A DNA stretch of 64,000 nt, taken from contig JAJUHC010000001.1 in assembly GCA_029268065.1 (NCBI GenBank), positions 176,131-240,130 of the forward strand, given 5' to 3'. The stretch is from Clostridiales bacterium. Its GTDB lineage: Bacteria; Bacillota; Clostridia; Oscillospirales; Oscillospiraceae. Under the pieces are notes generated by a model. The model did no database searches. It was not told the origin of the DNA and saw nothing but the letters and a program-made list of their open reading frames with translations. A program made the position numbers and the translations under genes. This document shows, one piece after another, positions 41,463 to 50,572 of this stretch (its first letter is position 1; every line of letters starts with the position of its first letter).

Positions 41463-41981
41463 CTAGAGCATTTTCAGCAGTTTCCTTCGTTCCTTATAGT
41501 CCGGCAGCACGGAGCCGAGAAGCGCGTAAAACGCCTTTCCGTGGTTTTTGTGCTTTATATGCGCGAGTTCATGGACAACGACGTAATCTATCGCGGCCTC
41601 GGGGTACAGCATCAGCCGCCATGAGTAGCAGATGCTGTTTTTGGAGCTGCAGCTTCCGAAGCGCGACTTTGCGGAGCTTATCTTGACGCCCGTCGGAAAA
41701 AGCCGCATCCTTTCGGCAAAGTACGCCGTCCTTGAGGGCAGATATTCAGAGGCGAGGTCTTTGAGCTTCTTAATCCCATCTTCGGTCAGTTTGGGTTCGG
41801 CGGAGAGCCTTTGCCTCTGCTTTTCAAGATGCTCGTCTATCCATTTTGCGCGGCTTTCCACGAAACGTTCTATCTCACAGAGCGGCAGGAACATCGGAGC
41901 CCTTACCGTTATCGTCAGGCTTTTTGTTATTTCGAGCGACATTGACCTCCGGTTTGAGCGTATAAGAGTATAATCGTGCAT
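41463..41981 (-). CDS. YgjP-like (DUF45/SprT-like) zinc metallopeptidase
   Basis: 172 residues. Zinc site 'VVHELAHIKHKNHGKAFY' (HExxH plus third His) preceded by the family motif 'SRFGSCSSKNSICYSWRLMLYP'. Members are soluble putative peptidases; a targeting role is not established. It starts right on the stop of the flavodoxin gene. Confidence 0.92.
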   Translation of the reverse strand: MHDYTLIRSNRRSMSLEITKSLTITVRAPMFLPLCEIERFVESRAKWIDEHLEKQRQRLSAEPKLTEDGIKKLKDLASEYLPSRTAYFAERMRLFPTGVKISSAKSRFGSCSSKNSICYSWRLMLYPEAAIDYVVVHELAHIKHKNHGKAFYALLGSVLPDYKERRKLLKML

Positions 41982-42484
41982 CAGCGTTTGCTTCCCTTGT
42001 ACCAGTCCAGAAAATCGCTGAGATTTTCCCTTGAAACGAAATCCTTAGCGCTTTTCAGCATGTCAAAGGACTCCATAGCCTCCGGGTCGTCTTTCGGAGC
42101 TTTTCGGGACATTACGGCCGCGGCGGTTTTTATCATCAGCCTGCTCATAAAGCTCATCCGCTGAACGTCCATGCCTCCGCGAAGGTAAAATGCCGGCAGA
42201 GAGGAGAGCTTGTTTTGGGCTTTCAAGTCGGAGAGCGACTCGGGCGTCTGCGCCCGTATACCAACCCCGAGGACAGCCGCAAGGCTGAAGCGGCTCTGAG
42301 CTTTTTTAAGTCCCACAATTTTTCCCGCGCGGAGCCAGCCCAGGAAAATGACCTTGGCGCCTTTTTTCAGCGAGCGTTCCGATTCCTTCAGCGCATAGCA
42401 GGGAAGCCCGGTATAGCCCGCTATGAGCTCCGCGTATCTTTTGGTAAAGCCGGTATTTGACTCGAAAACAATGGCGTCTGGCAT
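41981..42484 (-). CDS. Flavodoxin-domain protein
   Basis: 167 residues beginning 'AIVFESNTGFTKRYAELIAGY', the FMN phosphate-loop of flavodoxins, with 'VIFLGWLRAGKIVGLKKA' as the second conserved strand-loop. The C-terminal half is more basic and unusual for the fold. Probably an anaerobic electron carrier or reductase component. SD GGGAGG; overlaps the next gene by one base. Confidence 0.8.
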   Translation of the reverse strand: MPDAIVFESNTGFTKRYAELIAGYTGLPCYALKESERSLKKGAKVIFLGWLRAGKIVGLKKAQSRFSLAAVLGVGIRAQTPESLSDLKAQNKLSSLPAFYLRGGMDVQRMSFMSRLMIKTAAAVMSRKAPKDDPEAMESFDMLKSAKDFVSRENLSDFLDWYKGSKR

Positions 42485-42503
42485 AATGATTCCTCCCTAT
42501 TTA

Positions 42504-43757
42504 TCAATATTCTACCGAAGAATAGTTGCGCCGCCCGGGGTTTCGCCGGGTCCAAATGCCCGAAACCACCCCCATGGAGGCGAAGAGCGTCATTATTGAG
42601 GAGCCGCCGTAGCTGAAGAACGGCAGGGTGAGACCGACGACGGGCGTAAGCCCTATGCACATGCCTATGTTTTCAAAGACCTGAAAGATGAGCATGCCCG
42701 CAAAGCCCATGCAGACAAGCATGCCCTTGTAGTTGTTGCACTTGAGTCCCACATAGATGCAGCGCAGTATGACCGCCGTAAGCAGCGCCATGATAACAAG
42801 GCAGCCGACGAGCCCGAGCTCCTCTCCCGCGACGGCGAATATGAAGTCCGCATGCTTCGAGGGCAGCGAGCCGGTCTGCGACTGAACGCCATGATAGAGC
42901 CCCTGACCCGTGAAGCCGCCAGAAGCGAGAGCTATCTTGCTCTGGTTCGTATGCCAGGTCGTACCGAGCCCCGAGGGGTCCACGAGCTTGGGAAAATAGG
43001 GGGCCAGTATGCGCTGCTTCTGGTATTCGCCCAGAAAACGGTTCCATATTATCGGGGACAAGGCGCCCAAAAGAGCGATTCCCAGTCCGAACCACCGCAG
43101 CTTAACCCCGGCCGCATAGAGCATTATGATGAATATCACGAGGTAGACAAGAGCGGAGCCCAAGTCGCCTGAAACGAGGATGATAACCCCGAACATGACG
43201 GCAAAATGACCTGCAAGCTGTGCGATGGACATCGGGGCGTTGAGATTGTAAGAGCTGAGAAAGGCGAGCTGCTTTGAAAGCAGTATGGTGAAGGTTATCT
43301 TCACGACCTCGGCGGGCTGTATCCCTATGACGCCGAAGCGCAGCCAGGCGCGGTTGCCTGTTCCGCCCTCAACGCCCCAGATGACGAGGGTGAAGAGAAA
43401 GAGGATGTTGAAGGCGAAAACATAGGGCCATCTGTCGGCTATCAGGTCCAGGTCAATGAGGGAAAAAACGACGAAGGCGGCTATTCCGAGAAACAGCGAG
43501 GACACCTGTATGTAAACATACTGGTTTGTGTGAAAACTCTTGGTGGCGCTTGAGATGATAACCGTCCCGAATATCGTGCATACGATTATCAGCGAGAGGA
43601 GTATATAGTCCGCCTTGCTGAGGTAATTTACAGTCGCGAGAAAGGCGCGCCTTATATAGCGCAGCACGTCCCTGAGCCTGAGCGACTTGAGACCCCGCCT
43701 TGCTCTGCCGAGGGCAATATATATATATTCTCTGATCATGCCGAGGATGTTTTTCAC
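42504..43757 (-). CDS. rodA: RodA/FtsW-type SEDS peptidoglycan polymerase
   Basis: 417 residues, about ten membrane helices after a basic cytoplasmic N-terminus of 48 residues. SEDS signatures 'NRAWLRFGVIGIQPAEVVKI', 'GDLGSALVYL', 'GQGLYHGVQSQTGSLPSKHADFIFAVAGEELG', and 'TPVVGLTLPFFSYGGSS'. It polymerises lipid II into glycan strands. RodA rather than FtsW is suggested by 'GVQSQTGSLPSKHADFIF'; no mre genes are adjacent. GTG start eight bases after AAGGAG. Confidence 0.92.
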   Translation of the reverse strand: MKNILGMIREYIYIALGRARRGLKSLRLRDVLRYIRRAFLATVNYLSKADYILLSLIIVCTIFGTVIISSATKSFHTNQYVYIQVSSLFLGIAAFVVFSLIDLDLIADRWPYVFAFNILFLFTLVIWGVEGGTGNRAWLRFGVIGIQPAEVVKITFTILLSKQLAFLSSYNLNAPMSIAQLAGHFAVMFGVIILVSGDLGSALVYLVIFIIMLYAAGVKLRWFGLGIALLGALSPIIWNRFLGEYQKQRILAPYFPKLVDPSGLGTTWHTNQSKIALASGGFTGQGLYHGVQSQTGSLPSKHADFIFAVAGEELGLVGCLVIMALLTAVILRCIYVGLKCNNYKGMLVCMGFAGMLIFQVFENIGMCIGLTPVVGLTLPFFSYGGSSIMTLFASMGVVSGIWTRRNPGRRNYSSVEY

Positions 43758-43915
43758 TATAAAGGCTCCTTAAGCTGTTTTGAGGTACGCGCTTTCCATA
43801 TTCCGAGTTATTCTATCATTTTTGACGTTTTAAGTAAATCATATTTTTATTTTGCACTTTTATAATAAGTAAAAAGGTGGTATTATTTAAACAGTTCAAG
43901 CTTGAGAGGAATCTT

Positions 43916-44353
43916 ATGACGGTATACACAGAAAGCGAAAAGGAAACCGAGGCGCTTGGGAGGAGACTGGCTCTCTACGCGCGCCCGGGTATGGTGATAG
44001 CGCTTTACGGCGATCTGGGAGCGGGAAAAACCGCACTTGTCCGGGGGCTTGCCTCCGGGATGGGGCTTGAAGCAAGGGTGACGAGCCCTACGTTCACCAT
44101 CGTTAACGAATACCTCGGTGATACGCCGCTATTCCATTTCGATATGTACAGGCTCGGCGGCAGCGGAGAGCTCTTCGACATCGGCTGGGAGGACTACCTT
44201 AAGCGCGGCGGGGTAATCGCCGTCGAATGGAGCGAAAACGTCGAGGACGCCTTCGATAAGGACACGGTTGCGGTAAAAATAAGGAACCTGGGCGAAAGCC
44301 GGCGCGAGTTTACGATAGAAAACCTGCCTGATTTCGGAGGTGGCGCAAATTAA
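43916..44353 (+). CDS. tsaE: tRNA t6A biosynthesis ATPase TsaE
   Basis: 145 residues with P-loop '[18 protein letters not shown]', switch '[11 protein letters not shown]', 'FHFDMYRLG' and 'VIAVEWSEN'. TsaE is the ATPase that resets the TsaB-TsaD complex, which adds threonylcarbamoyl to A37 of ANN-decoding tRNAs. ATG 43916 follows GAGAGGA; the frame upstream to 43877 is discarded. It overlaps tsaB by five bases at an ATTAA junction. Confidence 0.95.
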   Translation: MTVYTESEKETEALGRRLALYARPGMVIALYGDLGAGKTALVRGLASGMGLEARVTSPTFTIVNEYLGDTPLFHFDMYRLGGSGELFDIGWEDYLKRGGVIAVEWSENVEDAFDKDTVAVKIRNLGESRREFTIENLPDFGGGAN

Positions 44354-45032
44354 GATACTTGCGATTGAATCCTCTGCAAAGCCGGCTTCCGCCGCCGTTT
44401 GCGAGGATGGGAAGATCATAGCGCAAACGTATATAAACAACGGACTTACGCACAGCAGAACCCTGCTTCCCCTTATCGAGGATATGCTGAAAAACGCGGG
44501 GCTTTCCTATGACGACATAGGACTCGTAGCCGTTGCGAAGGGCCCCGGCTCGTTCACCGGCGTCCGCATCGGCGTCTCGACAGCCAAGGGCATATGCTGG
44601 GCAAGGGATATCCCCGTCATCGGCGTTTCGACGCTGGAGGCGATGGCGTGGAACCTTTCGGATACCGAGGACATCATCTGCGCCGTTATGGACGCGCGAA
44701 GAAACGAGGTCTACAACGCGCTTTTCGAGATGCGCGGAGGGGCGCTCACAAGGCTCAGCGAGGACAGGGCGGTTCCGATTTCCCTCCTCGAGGAGGAAAT
44801 AAAGGCGAGCGGCAGAAAATATACGCTTGTCGGAGACGGCGCGGAGCTTTGCTTCGGCTACCTGTCAGAAAAGGGCTTGAAGATTGGGCTTGCGCCGGAA
44901 AACATCAGGTTCCAGAGCGCATGGGGGGTCGCCATGGCGTCGGAGGGCGCAGAGAGCTGCCCCGCAGGGTGCCTTGTGCCGGAATATCTTCGCCTTTCCC
45001 AGGCGGAGCGGGAAAAATTATCGAAGGAGTGA
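44349..45032 (+). CDS. tsaB: tRNA t6A biosynthesis protein TsaB, ATT start
   Basis: 227 residues, actin-like fold, '[16 protein letters not shown]', 'LPLIEDMLKNAG', 'VAKGPGSFTGVRIGVSTAKG'. It scaffolds TsaD and TsaE. The GTG at 44340 shares its first base with the Shine-Dalgarno GGAGG (44336-44340) and so cannot be the start. ATT at 44349 is eight bases after the SD and gives the normal N-terminus I-K-I-L-A-I-E. The ATT overlaps the tsaE stop as ATTAA, a coupled junction with a rare initiator. Confidence 0.93.
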   Translation: MKILAIESSAKPASAAVCEDGKIIAQTYINNGLTHSRTLLPLIEDMLKNAGLSYDDIGLVAVAKGPGSFTGVRIGVSTAKGICWARDIPVIGVSTLEAMAWNLSDTEDIICAVMDARRNEVYNALFEMRGGALTRLSEDRAVPISLLEEEIKASGRKYTLVGDGAELCFGYLSEKGLKIGLAPENIRFQSAWGVAMASEGAESCPAGCLVPEYLRLSQAEREKLSKE

Positions 45033-45037
45033 CAAAT

Positions 45038-45667
45038 ATGGCGGAGCTGCACGTTATAGAGCATCCCTTAATATATCACAGGCTGGCTGTCATCAGAGAC
45101 AAAAACACGGGATTTCGCGATTTCAGAGAGGCCGTTTCGGAGATATCGCTCATGCTGTGCTACGAAGCCGCCCGCGACCTTCCGCTGAGGAGGCTCCATG
45201 TGGAAACACCGGTGTCGCCTGCCGAGGTTTCTATGATAGACTGCGACGTGACTCTTGTGCCTATACTGAGGGCGGGGCTGGGTATGCTGGAAGGAGCGCT
45301 CAGACTGATACCGTCCGCAAGGGTGGGACACATCGGCCTATTCAGAGACGAGCAAACGCTTGAACCGGTTGATTATTACAGGAAAATGCCTGAGAATGTA
45401 TCTAAAAGCCGTGTGCTGCTGCTGGATCCCATGCTTGCGACGGGCGGCAGCGCCTCTGCGGCAATAAGCAGTATAAAGCGCTGCGGCTGTGAAAGCATCA
45501 GGCTCCTCTGCGTCATAGCCGCGCCGGAGGGGGCGGAAAGGCTGCGAAGCGAGCATCCGGACGTTGATATTTATGCCGCCGCGCTTGACAAAAGGCTGAA
45601 CGAACGCGGCTATATCGTCCCGGGACTCGGCGACGCGGGCGACAGGATATTCGGGACAGTTCAGTAA
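45038..45667 (+). CDS. upp: Uracil phosphoribosyltransferase
   Basis: 209 residues, typical length. Converts uracil and PRPP to UMP in pyrimidine salvage. 'VIEHPLIYHRLAVIRDKNTG', 'PILRAGLGMLEGAL', PRPP loop 'LLLDPMLATGGSA', and the uracil-binding C-terminus 'RLNERGYIVPGLGDAGDRIFGT'. Follows tsaB by five bases with GAAGGAG as SD. Confidence 0.97.
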   Translation: MAELHVIEHPLIYHRLAVIRDKNTGFRDFREAVSEISLMLCYEAARDLPLRRLHVETPVSPAEVSMIDCDVTLVPILRAGLGMLEGALRLIPSARVGHIGLFRDEQTLEPVDYYRKMPENVSKSRVLLLDPMLATGGSASAAISSIKRCGCESIRLLCVIAAPEGAERLRSEHPDVDIYAAALDKRLNERGYIVPGLGDAGDRIFGTVQ

Positions 45668-45714
45668 ATCGTCTATCGCAGAGATTATGATAAGCTTTGA
45701 TTATATTGTGCTTC

Positions 45715-45733
45715 AGTGCGGTTTTGCCGCACT
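45715..45733 (+). terminator. Terminator between upp and the ABC-F gene
   Basis: AGTGCGG pairs with CCGCACT around TTTTG, followed by T residues. It lies only 23 bases before the ABC-F start, so it could also act as a leader attenuator for that gene. Confidence 0.75.
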
Positions 45734-45756
45734 TTTTACTGGGTTTGGAGTAGACA

Positions 45757-47625
45757 ATGGCAGATATTTCGGTTCAGGGGCTCGTTAAGGCCTTCGACTT
45801 AAACAAAAACATACTCGACGGGCTCAGCTTTGAGGTGCTTGAGGGCGAGAGGGTCGGCATACTCGGAAAAAACGGAGCGGGCAAGACGACGCTCTTTAAG
45901 CTCCTCGTCGGCGAAATGGAGCCGGACGAGGGCACGATATCGATAGGACCGGGAAAGCGCATAGGCCTTATTTCACAGATACCCGTATATCCGAAGGGCT
46001 TTACGACCGAGGACGTCCTGCGAAGCGCGCACGCGCGCCTTCATAAGATGAGGAATCGCATGGAGGAGCTTGAAAAGAAAATGGCGGAAAGCCCCGGCGA
46101 CGCGCTTTTGCGCGAATACGACGAGCTGCTCGCGAGGTTTCAGCTGTATGGCGGCTATGATACTGAAACGGACATAAGCAAGGTTGCAAACGGCCTTGAG
46201 ATATCCGAAAAAATGCGGGGACAGCCGTTTGACAGCCTCTCAGGCGGCGAGAAGACAAGGGTCAACCTCGCAAGGCTAATACTCGAAAAGACGGATATAC
46301 TGCTGCTGGACGAGCCGACGAACCATCTTGACCTCAGGGCCACCGAGTGGCTTGAGGAATACCTTTCAGGCTTCAAGGGCACGGTGCTCGCAATATCGCA
46401 CGACCGCTTTTTCCTTGACCGGGTGGTAGGACGCATCATAGAGATTGTGAATGGAAAAGAGGAGCTTTACAGCGGAAATTACAGCTTTTACGTCGCAGAA
46501 AAGCAGAGAAGATTCGACGAGCAGCTAAAAAAGTACGAGCAGGAGCAGAAGGAAGTCAAAAGACTTTCCGAAGCCGCCGACAGGCTCTATCAATGGGGCA
46601 CGGGGAACCAGCGCCTGATGAAAAAGTCTCAGGCGATACGGACGAGAATAGAAAGGACGGCGAAAACCGACCGCCCCGATTCCGAACGCCGTATGAGCGC
46701 CAGGTTCAAACAAAAGGATTTTTACGGGGACGAGGTACTGGCAGTAAAGGGGCTTTCAAAAAGCTTTGAGGGAAGGGCGCTTTTTTCCGGCGTCGAGCTG
46801 CTTGTAAAAGGCGGGGAGCGGATTGCGCTCATAGGCGACAACGGAACGGGCAAATCCACTTTTTTAAAAATTCTCATGGGCGAGGAGGAAGCCGACGCGG
46901 GCTATATCAAAAAGGGTCCATCGGTAAGGATCGCCTATCTTCCTCAAATAATAAAATTCAAAAATCCTAGCCTCAGTGTGCTCGACACGCTGGTGTTTTC
47001 TGAAAATTTGCCGGTTCAGGAAGCGCGAAACAGGCTGGGAGCCTTTAAATTCTCGGGCGAGGACGTCTTTAAGCCGGTTTCGGCGCTTTCGGGCGGCGAG
47101 CAGTCCAGGCTGCGGCTCTGCACGCTTATGCGGGCGGATATAAATCTCCTCATCCTTGACGAGCCGACGAACCATCTCGACATTATGTCGAGGGAATGGA
47201 TAGAGGAGGCGCTCGAGGACTACGGCGAGGCTCTGCTCTTCGTTTCGCACGACAGGTACTTCATAAACCGTTTCGCAACGCGCGTATGGGAGCTGAAAGA
47301 CGGCGCGATTTGCGATTTCAGGGGTACTTTTGAGCAATACAGGCGGCACACAGAGAGCGCCGCGCGCTTTGCGGAGATAAAAAGGCAGGCGGAAAAGAAG
47401 GAGGAAAAGCCGAAAAGAAAGCAAAAGCCTCAGGATACCGCGAAGATGATCGCAAGGCTTGAGCGCGAGATCGCGGCGGCGGAGGATAAGCTCAAAATGC
47501 TTGACCGCGAGGCTGAGGAATATTCTTCGGACTATGAGAGGCTGCTCGAAATCGGGGAAAAGAGGAATGTTATAGAAAAGGAGCTTGAGGAGCTCTACGA
47601 CAAATGGGGGGAGCTTTCCGAATGA
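45757..47625 (+). CDS. ABC-F family ATPase
   Basis: 622 residues, two ABC domains without membrane segments: Walker A 'GILGKNGAGKTT' and 'ALIGDNGTGKST', signatures 'LSGGEKTRVNLA' and 'LSGGEQSRLRLC', and 'LLDEPTNHLD' twice. A charged interdomain linker (about residues 240-310) and a C-terminal coiled coil (about 545-620) match YfmR/Uup-like ribosome-associated ABC-F proteins that relieve stalled translation; antibiotic-protection members share this layout and cannot be excluded. Coupled to the next gene (ATGA). Confidence 0.92.
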   Translation: MADISVQGLVKAFDLNKNILDGLSFEVLEGERVGILGKNGAGKTTLFKLLVGEMEPDEGTISIGPGKRIGLISQIPVYPKGFTTEDVLRSAHARLHKMRNRMEELEKKMAESPGDALLREYDELLARFQLYGGYDTETDISKVANGLEISEKMRGQPFDSLSGGEKTRVNLARLILEKTDILLLDEPTNHLDLRATEWLEEYLSGFKGTVLAISHDRFFLDRVVGRIIEIVNGKEELYSGNYSFYVAEKQRRFDEQLKKYEQEQKEVKRLSEAADRLYQWGTGNQRLMKKSQAIRTRIERTAKTDRPDSERRMSARFKQKDFYGDEVLAVKGLSKSFEGRALFSGVELLVKGGERIALIGDNGTGKSTFLKILMGEEEADAGYIKKGPSVRIAYLPQIIKFKNPSLSVLDTLVFSENLPVQEARNRLGAFKFSGEDVFKPVSALSGGEQSRLRLCTLMRADINLLILDEPTNHLDIMSREWIEEALEDYGEALLFVSHDRYFINRFATRVWELKDGAICDFRGTFEQYRRHTESAARFAEIKRQAEKKEEKPKRKQKPQDTAKMIARLEREIAAAEDKLKMLDREAEEYSSDYERLLEIGEKRNVIEKELEELYDKWGELSE

Positions 47626-48386
47626 GCAAGAAAAAATACGTCATTTTATCCGTTATAGACGCGTTCTGGCTTGGCGCCGGATTGTTTTTCAAATTCAGGC
47701 TGTCGGGCTACGGCGTCATGGCGCTGCTCTGCTTCGGGATTTTCTTGCTCAGCGCTCTGCTTGAGGGGCTGTATTTTCTCGGCAAAAAGCGTCCGAAGGA
47801 AGCGAGGATAATAAGGCGCTGTGTTATCGGGGCGCTGTGCGCAGGCTTACTCTATTTTTGCGTCGTGGAAGTCGTTATAATAAACGGGTCGCGCACCGAC
47901 GCCGAAGAAGCGGATTATATTATAGTCCTGGGAGCGGGCGTCGACGGCCGGAGACCTTCTCTCGTGCTGTGGAACAGGCTCGAGGCGGCGTACGCCTTTC
48001 TTCAGAGGAACCCGGACGCTAAGGCGGTCGTCAGCGGGGCGCAGGGACCGCACGAGGAAATATCCGAAGCGGAGTGCATGTACGAGTGGCTCACGGAGCG
48101 CGGGATAGCGCCTGAGCGCATCATAAAAGAGGAAAGGGCGAGAAGCACGGCGCAGAATATTGCATATTCGCTCCCCCTTATCCGTTCGGATACGGACAAA
48201 AAGGATATCCGATTTGCTGTCGTAACCTCGGAATTCCACCTTTACCGCGCAAAGCAGATAGCGATGAAAAACGGTATGGCAAGCCCCTCTGGAGTCGCGG
48301 CGGCAACGACCCTTCCGGTTATCAAAATCAACTACTACATACGCGAGGCCTTTGCGGTTACGGCGTTTTGGGCTTTCGGAGCGTGA
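47622..48386 (+). CDS. YdcF/SanA-like (DUF218) membrane protein
   Basis: 254 residues. Two or three N-terminal membrane helices (about residues 5-85), then the DUF218 domain 'ADYIIVLGAGVDGRRPSLVLWNRLEAAY', 'AVVSGAQGPHEEISEAECMYEWL', 'ARSTAQNIAYSL', and 'VTSEFHLYRAKQIA'. DUF218 proteins affect envelope or undecaprenyl-linked polysaccharide steps in other bacteria. ATG 47622 overlaps the preceding stop. Confidence 0.9.
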   Translation: MSKKKYVILSVIDAFWLGAGLFFKFRLSGYGVMALLCFGIFLLSALLEGLYFLGKKRPKEARIIRRCVIGALCAGLLYFCVVEVVIINGSRTDAEEADYIIVLGAGVDGRRPSLVLWNRLEAAYAFLQRNPDAKAVVSGAQGPHEEISEAECMYEWLTERGIAPERIIKEERARSTAQNIAYSLPLIRSDTDKKDIRFAVVTSEFHLYRAKQIAMKNGMASPSGVAAATTLPVIKINYYIREAFAVTAFWAFGA

Positions 48387-48388
48387 GG

Positions 48389-48417
48389 TTTACAAATCTG
48401 CGCCGACATGGTAAAAT
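48389..48417 (+). promoter_or_regulatory. Promoter of the prfA operon
   Basis: TTTACA (48389-48394), 17-base spacer, TAAAAT (48412-48417). Confidence 0.65.
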
Positions 48418-48449
48418 ACCCTGATAACATGGGGGAGATACAGTGATTT

Positions 48450-49526
48450 ATGCTTGAAAAACTTAAGCTTATTGAAGAAAAGTATATTGATATAGAAAAT
48501 CGCATGGCAAGCCCGGAGGTCTACTCCGACCCGCAGCTTGTGGCGAGGCTTGCGCGCGAGCAGAAGGAAATTGCTCCGGTTGTAGAGGCTTTCAGAGTCT
48601 ATGAGAAGCACCGCCGCGACGCCGAGGAGGCGAGAGCCATCCTGGACGGCAAAAACGAAGATCCGGAGTTCCGCGAAATGGCCCAGGAGGAGTACGACAG
48701 GGCCCGCGAGATGATGGCAAAAACCGAGCAGGAGCTTAAGCTTCTGCTCCTGCCACGGGATCCGAACGACTCCAAAAATGTCATCATCGAGATACGCGGA
48801 GGTGCGGGCGGCGAGGAAGCGGCGCTTTTTGCCCAGAGCCTCTACCGGATGTACACGATGTATGCCGAATCGAAGCGCTGGAAGTCGGAGATACTTAACC
48901 TGAACGAGACGGAACTCGGCGGAATAAAGGAGGTCAGCTTCATGATTGAGGGTGACGGCGCTTACTCACGCATGAAGTTTGAAAGCGGGGTGCACCGTGT
49001 GCAGAGAGTTCCCGACACCGAGGCTTCGGGGCGCATACACACGTCCACCGTGACTGTCGCCGTGCTGCCGGAGATGGACGAGGTCGATTTTCACATTAAC
49101 CCGGTCGACCTTCAGGTGGACACTTACCGCTCGTCCGGCGCGGGCGGGCAGCACGTAAACAAAACCGAATCGGCCATACGGATAACGCACATCCCTACGG
49201 GCACCGTGGTCGAGTGCCAGGAGGAGCGCAGCCAGCATAAAAACCGCGACCGCGCAATGAAGATACTGGCGTCAAGGCTTTACGAGGCCGAGAGAGAAAA
49301 GCAGAGCGCCGCCCTGGCCGCGGAACGGAAAAGTCAGGTGGGAACCGGGGACAGGAGCGAGCGCATACGTACCTACAACTACCCGCAGGGGCGGGTAACC
49401 GACCACCGCATAGGGCTCACTCTTTACAAGATAGAGCAGGTCATGAACGGCAGCCTCGATGAGCTCATCGACGCCTTAATAACTGCGGATCAGGCGGAAA
49501 AACTCAGAATGAGCGAGGAAGGCTGA
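48450..49526 (+). CDS. prfA: Peptide chain release factor 1
   Basis: 358 residues, full length. It reads UAA/UAG and triggers peptide release. The catalytic 'SGAGGQHVNKTESAIRITHIP' (GGQ) is at about residue 230, and the C-terminal 'RSERIRTYNYPQGRVTDHRIG' is conserved. First gene of prfA-tsaC-coaE-aminotransferase-peptidase. Confidence 0.97.
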   Translation: MLEKLKLIEEKYIDIENRMASPEVYSDPQLVARLAREQKEIAPVVEAFRVYEKHRRDAEEARAILDGKNEDPEFREMAQEEYDRAREMMAKTEQELKLLLLPRDPNDSKNVIIEIRGGAGGEEAALFAQSLYRMYTMYAESKRWKSEILNLNETELGGIKEVSFMIEGDGAYSRMKFESGVHRVQRVPDTEASGRIHTSTVTVAVLPEMDEVDFHINPVDLQVDTYRSSGAGGQHVNKTESAIRITHIPTGTVVECQEERSQHKNRDRAMKILASRLYEAEREKQSAALAAERKSQVGTGDRSERIRTYNYPQGRVTDHRIGLTLYKIEQVMNGSLDELIDALITADQAEKLRMSEEG

Positions 49527-49528
49527 AT

Positions 49529-50572
49529 TTGGAAACCAGGATTTTTCGTATAAGCAATCTCAAGGATGACGCGGGGCAGCTTTCCGCCGCCGCTAAGATA
49601 ATAAGATGCGGCGGCACGGTCGCCATACCCACGGAGACGGTTTACGGACTCGGCGCAAACGGGCTTGACGGCGAGGCCGTGAAGAAGATTTTTGAGGCCA
49701 AGGGCAGGCCCTCCGACAACCCGCTCATTCTGCACATTGCGGACAGGATGTGGCTTTCAAGATACTGCGAGGACATTCCGGAGGAGGCCTTTGAGCTGGC
49801 CGAAAGGTTCTGGCCCGGTCCTCTGACGATTATCCTTAAAAGACGCTGCATCGTGCCGGACATAGTAACCGCGGGCCTCGACACCGTTGGCGTGCGCTGC
49901 CCGAAGCACGAGATAACGAACGCGCTTATACGCACAGCCGACCTGCCCATAGCCGCGCCTTCGGCCAATCTCTCCGGCAGGCCCAGCACCACGAGCTTCG
50001 GGCATGTATTCAGGGATATGAACGGCAGAATAGACGCCATCATCGACGGAGGCGAATGCGAGGTCGGGCTTGAGTCCACTATCGTGGATCTTACCGTGAA
50101 GCCGCCGAGGCTTCTGCGCCCGGGCGGAGTGACGGTCGAGGAGCTGCGTGATGTGCTCGGCGAGATACAGATAGACGAGGCTTTGCAGAGGCTGATGAAC
50201 GAGGGCGAGACGCCGAAGGCTCCCGGAATGAAGTACCGCCACTACGCGCCCAAGGCGCCGATAATCGTAGTTTCAGGAGACCCCGAGCTTTCGGCAAAGT
50301 ATATAAAGCGGCGCGTAAACGAAAAAACCGGCGTATTGTGCTTTGACGAGTTTGCGGATATGTTTAAGGGGGCGGTCGCTATACCCTTTGGGAGCTTTGA
50401 GGAGCTGAAAATCCAGGCCGAGAGGCTCTTTGACTCCCTGCGCTGCTTTGACGACACCGACGTCACCCAAATCTACGCACAGTGCCCGCCGGAAGAGGGA
50501 CTGGGACTCGCCATAGCCAACCGTCTTAAAAAGGCGGCAGGGTTCAATATCGTCGATTTGGGAAGTGAGTGA
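49529..50572 (+). CDS. tsaC: Threonylcarbamoyl-AMP synthase (Sua5/YwlC type)
   Basis: 347 residues. The YrdC domain (residues 1-205: 'GGTVAIPTETVYGLGANG', 'IFEAKGRPSDNPLILHI', 'FWPGPLTIIL', 'APSANLSGRPSTTS', 'STIVDL') makes threonylcarbamoyl-AMP from Thr, bicarbonate and ATP. A linker 'APGMKYRHYAPKAPI' and C-terminal Sua5 domain follow. It feeds the TsaB/D/E complex; tsaB and tsaE lie 5 kb upstream. TTG start six bases after GAGGAAGG. Confidence 0.95.
   Translation: METRIFRISNLKDDAGQLSAAAKIIRCGGTVAIPTETVYGLGANGLDGEAVKKIFEAKGRPSDNPLILHIADRMWLSRYCEDIPEEAFELAERFWPGPLTIILKRRCIVPDIVTAGLDTVGVRCPKHEITNALIRTADLPIAAPSANLSGRPSTTSFGHVFRDMNGRIDAIIDGGECEVGLESTIVDLTVKPPRLLRPGGVTVEELRDVLGEIQIDEALQRLMNEGETPKAPGMKYRHYAPKAPIIVVSGDPELSAKYIKRRVNEKTGVLCFDEFADMFKGAVAIPFGSFEELKIQAERLFDSLRCFDDTDVTQIYAQCPPEEGLGLAIANRLKKAAGFNIVDLGSE

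Noticed and set aside
44594..45037. Long in-frame extension upstream of upp
   Set aside because: It overlaps tsaB in another frame; upp homologues start at the ATG 45038 behind an SD.
45757..47625. Antibiotic-resistance ABC-F determinant
   Set aside because: Linker and C-terminal coiled coil fit housekeeping YfmR/Uup-like proteins equally well, and no leader peptide was seen upstream.
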